Below, one piece after another: positions 41,057 to 49,974 of a DNA stretch of 64,000 nt (its first letter is position 1; each line of letters starts with the position of its first letter). The notes under the pieces were generated by a model that was not told the origin of the DNA, searched no databases, and saw only the letters and a list, made by a program, of their open reading frames with translations. Where the stretch lies: NCBI GenBank assembly GCA_037142875.1, contig JBAWZV010000001.1:1-64000 (forward strand). Reading direction: 5' to 3'. Both the position numbers and the translations under genes were made by a program. The stretch is from PALSA-600 sp037142875 (lineage in GTDB: Bacteria > Actinomycetota > Thermoleophilia > Gaiellales > Gaiellaceae).

Positions 41057-42220
41057 ATGGAGACCGTCTCTCTCGCTGCCCTCCGCCGCTACGTCGTCGC
41101 CCACCAGGGCTACACCGCCCGAACCAGGCGTGCGAAGCCAGCCGAGGTCGAGGCCGAGGTTCGTCGTCTCCAGGCCGTCCAGCTCGATTCGATCTCGACG
41201 GTCGATCGCGCCCACCGGCTGACGCTCGCAACGCGGATCGGTGGATACGACGAGCCCGCGATCTCCGGGCTGCTCCAGACCGGGCGGATCTTCGAGTACT
41301 GGGCGCATGAGGCGTGCCTGCTCTCGATCGACGACTACCCGCTCTTCAAGCGGAGGATGGCCGACCTCGCCGACAGGCACTGGTGGGGCCGGGAACGGAC
41401 GGCCGAGGACCGTGCCGTTGAGCGCGACGTCCTCGCACGCATCCGCGACGAGGGAGCACTCCCGGTGCGGGCGTTCGCGGGCCGCAGCGAGCCGATGTGG
41501 GGCTGGAAGCCTGAGAAGCGCGCGCTCGAGCACCTGTTCGCGGCGGGGGAGCTCGCGATCGCAGGGCGTCAAGGCTTCCAACGACTCTACGACCTGCCGG
41601 AGCGGGTGATTCCGCGTGCCTGCCTCGACGCACCCACCCCGTCGGCCGCCGACTTCCGCCGCGGCTACGCGCTACGGGCTATCAAGGGCCGGGGTGCCCT
41701 GACCGAGGCGGGCGTTGCCGAGCACTGTCGGTTCGAGGGCGGGGCAAAGGCCATCCGCCCGCACCTGGACGAGCTCGTTGCAGACGGCCTCCTTCGGCGG
41801 GTCGCCGTTGACGACGGTGGGCCACCTGTCGTCGTCCCCGCCGACGCCGAGATCGACGGCGCACCGAGCGCTGCCGTCCTCCTCTGCCCCTTCGACAACC
41901 TGATGTGGGACAGGCCCTTTCTGACGCGGCTGTTTGGCTTCGAGCACCTGATCGAGGTCTACAAGCGTGAGCACGAGCGGGTCTACGGCTACTACGTGCT
42001 GCCGTTGCTCGTCGGTCACCGTCTCGTAGGTCGCGCTGACCTCAAGGTTAACCGCGGCGCAGGGGGTCTCCAGGTGAAGCGTTTCACCCCCGAGCCCGGC
42101 GTCCGTCTCCGCCTGGATACGCCGCTCGAGAAGGCTGCAGCGCGCCTCGCATCAGCCCTCGGTCTGTCGTCTGTCGTGCGTGAGGCAGCCGTCCCCCGCA
42201 AGGCGCCGAGCCCGGGGTAG
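41057..42220 (+). CDS. YcaQ/AlkX-like winged-helix DNA glycosylase family protein
   Basis: A 387-residue protein of the HTH_42 (YcaQ) family. AVQLDSISTVDRAHRLTLAT contains the Q-x-D catalytic motif of crosslink-repair glycosylases. EYWAHEACLLSIDDYPLFKR, RAFAGRSEPMWGWKPEKRAL EHLF and VLLCPFDNLMWDRPFLTRLF are family motifs. Characterised members unhook DNA interstrand crosslinks. It sits between the two transsulfuration genes, 18 bases after the first. Confidence 0.85.
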   Translation: METVSLAALRRYVVAHQGYTARTRRAKPAEVEAEVRRLQAVQLDSISTVDRAHRLTLATRIGGYDEPAISGLLQTGRIFEYWAHEACLLSIDDYPLFKRRMADLADRHWWGRERTAEDRAVERDVLARIRDEGALPVRAFAGRSEPMWGWKPEKRALEHLFAAGELAIAGRQGFQRLYDLPERVIPRACLDAPTPSAADFRRGYALRAIKGRGALTEAGVAEHCRFEGGAKAIRPHLDELVADGLLRRVAVDDGGPPVVVPADAEIDGAPSAAVLLCPFDNLMWDRPFLTRLFGFEHLIEVYKREHERVYGYYVLPLLVGHRLVGRADLKVNRGAGGLQVKRFTPEPGVRLRLDTPLEKAAARLASALGLSSVVREAAVPRKAPSPG

Positions 42221-42229
42221 GCTTCGGCG
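42218..42229 (+). promoter_or_regulatory. -10 hexamer of the cystathionine gamma-synthase/lyase gene
   Basis: TAGGCT (42218-42223), overlapping the preceding stop codon TAG, then six bases to ATG. Confidence 0.5.
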
Positions 42230-43384
42230 ATGGAGTTTGAGACCAGGGCGATCCACGCCGGTCAGGAGCCCGACCCGGCAACCGGCGCGATCATCACGCC
42301 GATCTACCAGACCTCCACGTTCGTCCAGGAGGCGGTCGGCGTGCACAAGGGCTACGACTACGCCCGCGTCGCGAACCCGACACGCACTGCGCTCGAGGAG
42401 GCACTCGCGAGCCTCGAGAACGCCAGGCACGGCCTTGCGTACTCCTCAGGCCTCGGCGCGACGACGACGATCATGCACCTCGTCGACCCGGGCCAGCGCG
42501 TCGTGCTGATCGCCGACGTCTACGGCGGCGTCTACCGGTTGACGTCGCAGGTCTACGAGCCCAAGGGCTACAAGTTCACGTACGTCCCGGCCGACGAGTT
42601 CGACGACAACCTCGCGTCGTACCTCGGCGACGATGTCGCCCTCGTCTGGGTCGAGACTCCGTCGAACCCGCTCCTGAACGTCGTCGATATCCGTCGCGCG
42701 GCCGACGCGGCGCATGCCGCCGGGGCGATCCTCTGCGTCGACAACACCTTCGCCTCCCCGTACCTCCAGCAGCCCCTCGAGCTCGGCGCCGATCTCGTCG
42801 TGCACTCCACGACGAAGTACCTCGGTGGCCACTCCGACGTGATCGGCGGCTTCATCGGCACGAACGACGATGCGCTCGCCGACCGCCTCCGTTTTCTGCA
42901 GAAGTCACTGGGCGCGACCCCCGGCCCCTTCGACTCCTGGCTTGTCCTTCGCGGCCTGAAGACGCTCGCCGTACGGATGCGCCAGCACTGTGAGAACGCC
43001 CGGACGATCGCGGCGTTCCTCGACGCCCACCCCGCCGTCGAGCAGGTGCTCTACCCCGGCCTCCCCGGCCATCCGGGCCACGAGGTCGCCCGGCGCCAGA
43101 TGCGCGACTTCGGGGGCATGGTCTCGTTTCTCGTCGAGTCGGAGGAGGAGGCCGTGTCGCTCGCCGGCCGGACGAAGCTGTTTGCGCTCGCCGAGTCGCT
43201 CGGCGGCGTCGAGAGCCTGATCGAGCACCCGGCACGCATGACGCACGCCTCCACCGCGGATGCGCCGTTCGCGGCACCGCGGAACCTGATCCGGCTCTCG
43301 GTCGGGATCGAGGCGATCGACGATCTGCTCGCCGATCTCGAAGCGGCGCTCGCCAAGACGCCCGCCACCGCCGCCAGCTCGTAG
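42230..43384 (+). CDS. metB: Cystathionine gamma-synthase / gamma-lyase
   Basis: A 384-residue fold-type-I PLP enzyme. TRAIHAGQEPDPATGAIITP, YDYARVANPTRTALEEALAS, AGAILCVDNTFASPYLQQPL and VVHSTTKYLGGHSDVIGGFI (Schiff-base Lys) are signatures, and AESLGGVESLIEHPARMTHA closes the active site. Synthase and lyase cannot be told apart reliably by sequence. The neighbouring beta-synthase favours a reverse-transsulfuration lyase. Its TAG stop overlaps the next GTG. Confidence 0.93.
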   Translation: MEFETRAIHAGQEPDPATGAIITPIYQTSTFVQEAVGVHKGYDYARVANPTRTALEEALASLENARHGLAYSSGLGATTTIMHLVDPGQRVVLIADVYGGVYRLTSQVYEPKGYKFTYVPADEFDDNLASYLGDDVALVWVETPSNPLLNVVDIRRAADAAHAAGAILCVDNTFASPYLQQPLELGADLVVHSTTKYLGGHSDVIGGFIGTNDDALADRLRFLQKSLGATPGPFDSWLVLRGLKTLAVRMRQHCENARTIAAFLDAHPAVEQVLYPGLPGHPGHEVARRQMRDFGGMVSFLVESEEEAVSLAGRTKLFALAESLGGVESLIEHPARMTHASTADAPFAAPRNLIRLSVGIEAIDDLLADLEAALAKTPATAASS

Positions 43385-44223
43385 TGCTCGATCTGCTCGA
43401 CCTCGACTTCCTCGCCACACCGCGAGCGATCGCGTCGTACCTGATCGAGACCGACGACGGACTCGCGCTCTTCGACTGCGGCCCCTCGACGACGCTCCCG
43501 TCGCTGCTCAACGGTCTAGCGGCGCGCGGCCTCTCGCTCACAGACGTCCGCCATCTCTTCGTGTCGCACATCCACCTCGACCATGCGGGCGCGGCGGGCG
43601 GCCTCGTCCGGCTCCACCCCGACCTGACGGTCTGGGTCTCGGCGATCGGCGCTCCGCACATGGTCGATCCCTCGCGGCTCGAGGCGTCTGCGCGGCGGCT
43701 CTACGGCGACACCTTCGACCCGCTCTGGGGCGAGCTCGCTCCTGTTCCCGAGGAAAACATCCGGCTTGCCGAGGGCGATGTCGTCGGCTGGGAGGCGTTC
43801 CCCGCCCCCGGGCACGCGTCACACCACGTCTGCTACTTCCGGGACGACACGCTGCTCGCCGGCGACGCCTGCGGCATCCGGCCCCAGCCCGCGCGCTACA
43901 TCCTGCCGCTCTCGCCTCCGCCGGACATCGACCTCGAGGCGTGGCACGCGACGATCCGCGCCGTCGAGAGCCGCTCCCCGACGCGCCTCGCCCTCACCCA
44001 CTTCGGCGTCGTCACCGACACCGCCGACCATCTGGCGCGCCTTCGAGCTGCGCTCGACCGCTGGGCAACCTCCGTCCGTGACGGGATGGAGATGGACGAG
44101 TTCATCGCGGTCACGCGACCCGAGACCGGCGACGACGCCCCCGGGCTCTTCGACCCCGTCGACTCGTTCGGCCAGTCGTGGCTTGGCCTGCGCCGCTACT
44201 TCGACAAGCGCGCGGCGAGCTAG
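43384..44223 (+). CDS. Metallo-beta-lactamase-fold hydrolase
   Basis: A 279-residue MBL-fold protein. The metal motif is FVSHIHLDHAGAAGGL (HxHxDH), followed by FPAPGHASHHVCYF and LLAGDACGIRP, with the late His in ALTHFGVV. The C-terminal 80 residues are helical. It resembles glyoxalase-II-type and lactonase-type proteins; the substrate is unknown. The GTG overlaps the metB stop (TAGTG), so it is co-translated with it. It converges on the SDR gene. Confidence 0.88.
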   Translation: MLDLLDLDFLATPRAIASYLIETDDGLALFDCGPSTTLPSLLNGLAARGLSLTDVRHLFVSHIHLDHAGAAGGLVRLHPDLTVWVSAIGAPHMVDPSRLEASARRLYGDTFDPLWGELAPVPEENIRLAEGDVVGWEAFPAPGHASHHVCYFRDDTLLAGDACGIRPQPARYILPLSPPPDIDLEAWHATIRAVESRSPTRLALTHFGVVTDTADHLARLRAALDRWATSVRDGMEMDEFIAVTRPETGDDAPGLFDPVDSFGQSWLGLRRYFDKRAAS

Positions 44224-44948
44224 CTGTCGTCGCGGCGGTGCACGCGGGCGCCGCTCGACTGGTCGATCGACATCAGCACGACCTCGTCGACAACGACGTG
44301 GGGCGGGCGTGTGACCGCGTAGACGATGGCGTCGGCCACGTCGTCGGCCGACAGCGGACGCGTGCCCTGGTAGACCGATGCAGCTTTCTCGCTGTCGCCG
44401 CGAAACCGGACGACCGAGAACTCGGTCTCGACGAGCCCGGCATCGACGGTGGTGACGCGGATGTCTCTGCCGAGCAGATCCTCACGGAGGGCCCGGGTGA
44501 AGCCCCGCACCGCGAACTTCGACGTGATGTAGGTGGCCCCGTTTGGATAGGCCCAGCGCCCGGCGATCGAACCGATGTTGACGATATGGCCGGGCTCGCG
44601 AAGCGAGCGCTGCAGCACGAGCCGCGTCATCCTGACGAGGCCGTTGACGTTGGTCTCGAAGACCGTCCGCTCGTCTTCCTCGGTTGACTCGCTGAACGGC
44701 TCACGGCCGAGCGCGAGCCCGGCGGCGTTCACGAGGATATCGACGGGGCCGGCAGCGTCGACGAACCGCTCACAGCTCGCGGGATCGGTGACGTCGACCG
44801 ACAGGGCAACTTCGGTTTCGAGCCGTTGGACGCGGCGGGCTCCCCCGATAACCGTGGCTCCCTCGCCGGCAAGCAGCCGGGCCGTTGCCGCACCGATACC
44901 GCTCGAGGCGCCGGTGACGAGCGCCGTGATGCCGTCGAGCCGCGCCAC
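44220..44948 (-). CDS. Short-chain dehydrogenase/reductase
   Basis: A 242-residue classical SDR. TALVTGASSGIGAATARLLA is the nucleotide-binding TGxxxGxG, DILVNAAGLALG the NNAG-like motif, and IVNIGSIAGRWAYPNGATYI TSKFAV carries the Ser-Tyr-Lys triad. The GARRVQ after beta-2 suggests NADP preference. GTG 44948 lies two bases beyond the glycoside-hydrolase stop, so the two genes form an operon. The substrate is unknown. Confidence 0.92.
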   Translation of the reverse strand: MARLDGITALVTGASSGIGAATARLLAGEGATVIGGARRVQRLETEVALSVDVTDPASCERFVDAAGPVDILVNAAGLALGREPFSESTEEDERTVFETNVNGLVRMTRLVLQRSLREPGHIVNIGSIAGRWAYPNGATYITSKFAVRGFTRALREDLLGRDIRVTTVDAGLVETEFSVVRFRGDSEKAASVYQGTRPLSADDVADAIVYAVTRPPHVVVDEVVLMSIDQSSGARVHRRDDS

Positions 44949-44952
44949 TCGT

Positions 44953-46356
44953 CTAGGCGCCCGTAACTGCAACCCACCGGTGCGACGTGACGCCGCCCCT
45001 GTCGGTGGCAGCAACGAGGAGCAGGTAGGTCTTCCCCTTCGGCACCGGATACTTCACCTGGAAGGTGACGGTCTGGTTCGCCGCGAGCTTTCCACCTGAC
45101 TCGTCGAAGACCGACGTCTTGCCGTGGTAGAGCCGGTACATGATTCCGAGGGTTGCCCCTCGCCCGTTGTAGTTCGCAAGAAGCGGGACGTCGACGTTCA
45201 CCGAGAACGGCTTGCCTGCCGGGACGGTGACGCTCTGGCCATCGATGTTCTTGGCGGCCGACGCGAACGCGCTATAGCCGGGTTTCTTGGCGCCGCTTGC
45301 CTTCTCGAAGCCGCTGAACCACGTCTGCCTGGTGCTGTCGCGGAAGATGAACCAGATGAACATCTCGACGTAGGGGTTTGCCTGCGCGAGCTTCAACGCA
45401 GCCTTCGCGTGAGCGGCCTGCGTGGCGTAGCTGACAGCACCGAGGTAGGCCGGATACTCGGGCGCGGTCTGCTCGCCGTACTCGGTGATCCAGATGGGGA
45501 CCCGACGATGGAACCACTGCTTGAGCGACACGCCGAACTTCGTCATCGTCGAGAGCGCAACGTTCGGGTACTCAACCCTCTGGCTCGGGCCTAGCTTGTA
45601 CTGGGTCGGATACGGGTGCGTCGCCCAGGCGACGAACGGGAGGTTCGGATCTGCGAGCGAAACCATGTGGGCGAACGTCGCCGGCGCGACGGAGTCGCTG
45701 CCGCCGCCGCTCGGATGGTTGCGACCCCGGTTCGACGTCTCACCCGCGGCAACAAGCGCGAGGGGATTCCCTGCCTTGATCCCGGAGTAGGCCGCCATGA
45801 AGAGCTTCGCGTAGGTCTCACCGCTGACGATCCGTGTCCCGTCGAACTGCGGCGTGAGGAAGAGCTGGAGGTTCGGCTCGTTCCAGATCGAGAACCGGGT
45901 GACTGTCCCGACGCCGGAGTGCGTGCCGTTGTAGCGGTTCGCCAGCATCTGCGCGAAGTTCCTGAGATCGTTGAGGTTATTCGGCGGATGGTTCGGCGTC
46001 TGCTCACCGTTCGCCCACTTCGGCGTCTGCGAGATCGTGACGAGCAGCTGAAGCCCGTTCGCGGCCGCCGTTCGGGAGAGCGCATCGAGGTCGGAGAGCT
46101 TGTAGGCCGGGTCGCTGCCGCTCAGCGGATCCGACGGCTTCGTCGGGGCGATCTGTGACCAGTCGGCGAGCACGTGGACGATCGAGGTGTTGGCCTTGGC
46201 TGCCGCTGCGAGGTTCTTCGCAGTGTCGGGAGACCAGCGGAAGCTCGGGTCGTCGTAGAAGCCGACGGGCATCCGAGGGGCTGCCAGCGCAGCCGCCGTG
46301 GGGAGTGCGGCAAGCACGACAACGACGAGTAGGGCAACACGAGACGACCGCGGCAC
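44953..46356 (-). CDS. Secreted glycoside-hydrolase-like protein (TIM-barrel, clan A type)
   Basis: A 467-residue protein with a signal peptide (VPRSSRVALLVVVVLAALPT then AAALAAP). The barrel contains RFSIWNEPNLQLFLTPQFDG, the NEP motif with the presumed acid/base Glu, and VPIWITEYGEQTAPEY, the presumed nucleophile Glu. This arrangement is seen in GH5/GH39-like enzymes. A beta-rich C-terminal domain (from about 370) follows. GTG 46356 is chosen because AGGAGG lies nine bases before it. The polysaccharide target is unknown. Confidence 0.82.
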   Translation of the reverse strand: MPRSSRVALLVVVVLAALPTAAALAAPRMPVGFYDDPSFRWSPDTAKNLAAAAKANTSIVHVLADWSQIAPTKPSDPLSGSDPAYKLSDLDALSRTAAANGLQLLVTISQTPKWANGEQTPNHPPNNLNDLRNFAQMLANRYNGTHSGVGTVTRFSIWNEPNLQLFLTPQFDGTRIVSGETYAKLFMAAYSGIKAGNPLALVAAGETSNRGRNHPSGGGSDSVAPATFAHMVSLADPNLPFVAWATHPYPTQYKLGPSQRVEYPNVALSTMTKFGVSLKQWFHRRVPIWITEYGEQTAPEYPAYLGAVSYATQAAHAKAALKLAQANPYVEMFIWFIFRDSTRQTWFSGFEKASGAKKPGYSAFASAAKNIDGQSVTVPAGKPFSVNVDVPLLANYNGRGATLGIMYRLYHGKTSVFDESGGKLAANQTVTFQVKYPVPKGKTYLLLVAATDRGGVTSHRWVAVTGA

Positions 46357-46500
46357 GATCTCGAACCTCCTGGCAGGGGACACTTGAAGCCTCCACGCTA
46401 ACGAGTGGGGATGATGGCGCTGTAAAGATCGATGGGTTCTCCGGGGCGAGCAGGGCCCACCGGGCTCGCCCAAACGGGCGCGGGCTAGGATGCGTGTCCC

Positions 46501-47151
46501 GTGCGTGGCCCCGAGATCCTCGAGAAGTTCGACCGTCTCGCCTCCGGCTACAGCCAGCATGACTACGCCGATCCGGCCCGCTACACGAGGCGGCGCGCAG
46601 CCGTCGCAACGCGCATCGGGCCGAAGCTCGCTTCCGGCGCACTCGTTCTTGACCTCGCCTGCGGGGACGCGAACATGGCCCGGCCGCTGCTCGACCTCGG
46701 CTTTCGCTACCGCGGAGCCGATGGGAGCCCCGGCATGGTGGCCGAGGCGCAAGCGCGACTCGCCGGGGCCGGCGAGGTCGAGGTCGGCCTGATCGAGAGC
46801 TACGCCCCGCCGGAGCCGGTTGACATGACGCTTTTTCTCCGCGCGATTCCCTACATCGAGGATCCGACCCGGTTCTTCCGCCACGTCGCGACCTACACGA
46901 CGACGAAGCTCGTCTTCGACGTCTGCCAGCGCGAGCTCGATCCGAAGCCGCTCCTCGCGAGCCTCGAAACAGCCGGGTGGTCGGACATCGTGATGCGTCC
47001 GTTCTTCCTGCCCCAGCGCACCGCGCTGCCGGCGCCACTACGGCTTGCAGCCGAGGCGCTCGATTACTCGGGCCCGCTCGCCCGCGTGGCGATGCGTTTC
47101 ACCGGCATCTGGTTCGTCGCGGCTCGTCCGCCACGCAGCGCCCGGGAATAA
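46501..47151 (+). CDS. Class I SAM-dependent methyltransferase
   Basis: A 216-residue methyltransferase: EKFDRLASGYSQHDYADPAR, motif I ALVLDLACGDANMARPLLDL, post-I YRGADGSPGMVAEAQARL, and motif IV MTLFLRAIPYIEDPTRFFRH. The C-terminal third is variable. The substrate is unknown. GTG 46501 follows TAGGAT by nine bases. It is divergent from the glycoside hydrolase gene. Confidence 0.85.
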   Translation: MRGPEILEKFDRLASGYSQHDYADPARYTRRRAAVATRIGPKLASGALVLDLACGDANMARPLLDLGFRYRGADGSPGMVAEAQARLAGAGEVEVGLIESYAPPEPVDMTLFLRAIPYIEDPTRFFRHVATYTTTKLVFDVCQRELDPKPLLASLETAGWSDIVMRPFFLPQRTALPAPLRLAAEALDYSGPLARVAMRFTGIWFVAARPPRSARE

Positions 47152-47201
47152 CGGCTGACCTCCGTCTGGCAGGGCTCGCCCCGAGAGGGGCTGACGGACG
47201 A

Positions 47202-47274
47202 TGGGCGGTGACGGACTCGAACCGCCGACCCTCCGGATGTAAACCGGATGCTCTACCAACTGAGCTAACCGCCC
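47202..47274 (-). tRNA. tRNA-Val (TAC)
   Basis: The acceptor GGGCGGT pairs with ACCGCCC, the D-arm is TAGCTCAGTTGGTAGAGCA, the anticodon arm is TCCGG-TTTACAT-CCGGA with anticodon TAC, and the T-arm is GGCGG-TTCGAGT-CCGTC. Discriminator A; CCA is not encoded. Confidence 0.94.
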
Positions 47275-47433
47275 TCGGCGGGAAGTGTGCATGCAGCCGG
47301 TCACGCTGCGGATTCTCAAGAGACTCGTAGGCGACGCTTAGGAAACTCATGGAAACCGTTCAGGTTCCTCTCAAGCGGCGCTGTTGACATAGGGGGTGCC
47401 GCACCACCGAACCCAATCGACAGGAGAACGACC

Positions 47434-47937
47434 ATGAAGAGCTCGAAGCGCATCGCAACCGGAGTCGCCTCGGCGGCGCTCGTGCTGGGTGCAGGTGCCG
47501 GAATCGCCACCGCAGCCTCGCACTCGCACTCGCACTCGCACAAGGCCGACGTCGCAGGCCAGCAGCGCGGACGCCCCGGTGGGCCTCCCGGCGCAGCTGC
47601 CATCGCAACCTACCTCGGGCTGACCGCCGATCAGATCCGCACGCAGATCGAGAACGGCAAGACGCTGGCGCAGGTCGCAACCGGCGCAGGAAAGACCGTG
47701 AGCGGTCTCGAGGACGCGATCGTCGCCGACGCGACGACCCACCTCGACGCCGCCGTCGCCGCGGGCAAGCTCACCGCGGCACAGGAGACGTCGATGCTCG
47801 CCGGTCTCAAGGCGCACGTTGACGACATGGCCAACTCGACCGGCCCGCGTGCTCACGACGGCCGCGGCCCGGGCGGCCCGGGCGGCCCGGGCGGCCCGGG
47901 CGCATCGTTTGGCTCGCAGAGCGGGTCGATCAAGTAG
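47434..47937 (+). CDS. Secreted protein with His-Ser repeat and Gly-Pro tail
   Basis: A 167-residue protein. The signal peptide MKSSKRIATGVASAALVLGA is followed by an SHSHSHSHK stretch at the predicted mature N-terminus, which could bind metal. A helical middle (AAIATYLGLTADQIRTQIEN; LDAAVAAGKLTAAQETSMLA) has the look of repeats common in small actinobacterial secreted proteins. The C-terminus is a GPGGPGGPGGPG tract. GGAGAAC precedes the ATG. The function is unknown. Confidence 0.75.
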   Translation: MKSSKRIATGVASAALVLGAGAGIATAASHSHSHSHKADVAGQQRGRPGGPPGAAAIATYLGLTADQIRTQIENGKTLAQVATGAGKTVSGLEDAIVADATTHLDAAVAAGKLTAAQETSMLAGLKAHVDDMANSTGPRAHDGRGPGGPGGPGGPGASFGSQSGSIK

Positions 47938-47948
47938 CGCCGCACGAG

Positions 47949-47995
47949 CGGGAGGCCGAGGGGCGGGCCAGTTGCGCCCGCCCCTCGGCCTCCCG
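47949..47995 (+). terminator. 20-bp perfect GC hairpin after the secreted-protein gene
   Basis: 47949-47968 is the exact complement of 47976-47995 across a 7-base loop, 11 bases after the stop codon. No T-tract follows, so it may act as an intrinsic-like or RNA-stabilising hairpin. Confidence 0.6.
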
Positions 47996-48048
47996 GACTC
48001 TGCTCCGGCTCCGACCTGCCGCACCGCGGGGCTAGCGCTACCCCGGTG

Positions 48049-48129
48049 TCAGCACATGCACACCCAATCAACCACGTAGGCGATCAAACACGCGGCCGGC
48101 AGGCACCAATCGAACCGTGATACCTCCAT
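48049..48129 (-). CDS. Possible 26-residue Cys-rich hydrophobic small protein
   Basis: AAGGAGGT lies three bases before an ATG opening MEVSRFDWCLPAACLIAYVV then DWVCMC and TGA. Four cysteines and a hydrophobic centre suggest a small membrane or metal-binding peptide. The Shine-Dalgarno match is the strongest in this 450-base gap. It is divergent from the next plus-strand gene. No homologue is recognised. The rest of the gap (about 48130-48388) shows nothing I can name. Confidence 0.4.
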   Translation of the reverse strand: MEVSRFDWCLPAACLIAYVVDWVCMC

Positions 48130-48388
48130 CGCACCTCCTTCACGCACTCGTAGGGTGCTCTGTCTTCGCGCAGACCGGCCGAGCCGTACTGTCGCCGAGC
48201 ATCCCGTATTCCTTTCCATCAAGACGAAAGCCCCGGAGCAACTCCCCCGAAGGCTGCGCTTCCAAGCCGTGCCCACAAGCTTGACCCGATGGACAGGCAG
48301 TCCAGCGAAGATCGGGACGGAGCGGAGTCGGGTGCCCGGTGATCGCCCGCGAGAGGGCTTCTGCGATCCGGGTCGAAATGCCCGGGAG

Positions 48389-49114
48389 ATGTCGAGTCAG
48401 CTCTCCCCGCCGAGCCCGTTTATCGCCGCCGAGGAGCTCGGCGAGTCACCGTGGCCGCCCGCGCTCGCCGTCATCGCCGCGGCATTGCTCTACGCAACGC
48501 TGCCAGGGCGCTTCGTCGCAGGCTCATCGGCGGGCGTCTTCGGCGCAGCGCGGTGGGTCGTCCCGGCGCTCACGCTCGTCCTGCTCGTCCCGTTTCTTGC
48601 GCTGCCGCGCCAGCGCGCGTTCCGACTCCTCGGCGAGCAGATCGAGACGCTGCGGCTCACGAACCGGATCACGAGCCTCGCGATCGTGGGCGTTGTGAGC
48701 CTGGCAAACGCGGCGTCGATCGCGCTCCTTGTCCACGCGCTGACCGTCGGTGTAGGTGCAAACGCCAGGTTGCTCCTGCAGGCCGCCATCCACATGTGGT
48801 GCACGAACGTCCTCGTGTTCGCCCTCTGGTACTGGCAGCTCGACGGTCACGGCCCGGCAGGCCGCACAACCCGGACGATCAGCCCGCCCGACTTCCTCTT
48901 CCCGCAGCAGTCCGACCCGACGCTCGCTCCCGCGGGGTGGCGCCCGAACTTCGTCGACTACCTCTACGTCTCGTTCACGAACGCGACCGCGTTCAGCCCG
49001 ACCGACACCGTGCCGCTCAGCCGCTGGGCGAAGATGCTGATGCTCGTGCAGGCAGCGGCCAGCCTGCTCCTCGCTGTGATGGTCGCCGCCCGCGCGGTGA
49101 ACATCCTCCAGTAG
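48389..49114 (+). CDS. DUF1345-like integral membrane protein
   Basis: A 241-residue protein with about five or six hydrophobic segments (ALAVIAAALLYATLPGRFVA; WVVPALTLVLLVPFLALP; SLAIVGVVSLANAASIALLV; LLLQAAIHMWCTNVLVFALW; MLMLVQAAASLLLAVMVAAR). The loop FVDYLYVSFTNATAFSPTDT VPLSRWAKM resembles the pore-adjacent segment of two-TM channel-like and DUF1345 proteins. Function is unknown. I start at ATG 48389 because upstream residues look noncoding. Confidence 0.75.
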   Translation: MSSQLSPPSPFIAAEELGESPWPPALAVIAAALLYATLPGRFVAGSSAGVFGAARWVVPALTLVLLVPFLALPRQRAFRLLGEQIETLRLTNRITSLAIVGVVSLANAASIALLVHALTVGVGANARLLLQAAIHMWCTNVLVFALWYWQLDGHGPAGRTTRTISPPDFLFPQQSDPTLAPAGWRPNFVDYLYVSFTNATAFSPTDTVPLSRWAKMLMLVQAAASLLLAVMVAARAVNILQ

Positions 49115-49140
49115 CGGCCGCCAACCTCAAGGGACTGTCC

Positions 49141-49974
49141 CTACGCGTCGCGGCGGTGCAGCAGCACGGCCGCGAGGAGGACGAGCGCCGCGGTGTAGCC
49201 GCAGAACAGGCCAAGACCCATCCACGGGCCGAGCGTGTCAGACCCGTGGCTGAGCGCGAATACGGCTCGCCCGGCGTTGTTCGGGAGGTACGGCGAGATC
49301 GAGGTGTTCCAGCTCGACGGCAGGACGTTCATCAGCGGCGGGATCACGAAGAGCACGCCGACGAAGCAGGCAATGCCACCGGCGGTGTTACGCGCGAGCG
49401 CTCCGAACGCGAGCGAGAACACCCCCATCGCGGTCACAAAGAGCGCCCCGCCGACGAGACAGCGTGCGATCCCGGCATCCGAGATCGAGACCTGAAGAAT
49501 GTTGTGCCGCCCGAGGATCGCCTGGCTCGCAAAGAACGCCACGAGGACGGACGGCAGCAGCAGCGCGAACGTGACCGCTGCGAAGACACCGATCTTGGCA
49601 AAAAGGACGGGCAGGCGCTTCGGGACAGCGGTGAAGCTCGCCCGGATCATCCCGGTCGAGTACTCGCCGCTGATCACGAGAACGCCGAGCACGCCGATTG
49701 CGAGCTGCGACAGGTTCACTCCGGCCAGGGCGACATCGAGCGGGTTACGGTCGGCCCTCTCCCTCGGCTGCATCGTTCCCCAGTGCGAGGAGATCACGGC
49801 CGCAAACAGGCACGGCAGGCCGATCGTCAGGACGACCGCTGCAAACAGCGACCAGAGTGTCGAGCGAACGGAGCGGAGCTTCGTCCACTCCGACCGGACA
49901 ACGTGGGCAAAGGTGACGCGACCGGAGTGATCGAGCTTCGAAGCAAGCGGCGTCTCAAGCGTGGCCGAGCTCAT
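49141..49974 (-). CDS. ABC-2 type transporter permease
   Basis: A 277-residue permease with six hydrophobic segments, opening with a cytosolic stretch (FAHVVRSEWTKLRSVRSTLW), typical of the ABC-2 family where EWTKLRS precedes helix 1. It includes LGVLVISGEYSTGMIRASFT, the conserved GEY..GT/GMIR loop. It pairs with the ATPase gene upstream, which overlaps it by four bases. The substrate is unknown; such pairs often export lipids, antibiotics or lantibiotics. Confidence 0.88.
   Translation of the reverse strand: MSSATLETPLASKLDHSGRVTFAHVVRSEWTKLRSVRSTLWSLFAAVVLTIGLPCLFAAVISSHWGTMQPRERADRNPLDVALAGVNLSQLAIGVLGVLVISGEYSTGMIRASFTAVPKRLPVLFAKIGVFAAVTFALLLPSVLVAFFASQAILGRHNILQVSISDAGIARCLVGGALFVTAMGVFSLAFGALARNTAGGIACFVGVLFVIPPLMNVLPSSWNTSISPYLPNNAGRAVFALSHGSDTLGPWMGLGLFCGYTAALVLLAAVLLHRRDA

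Noticed and set aside
48140..48388. Possible riboswitch upstream of the DUF1345-like gene
   Set aside because: The stretch has GC-rich inverted segments, but I could not match any riboswitch consensus (c-di-AMP, M-box, cobalamin). A covariance-model scan would decide.
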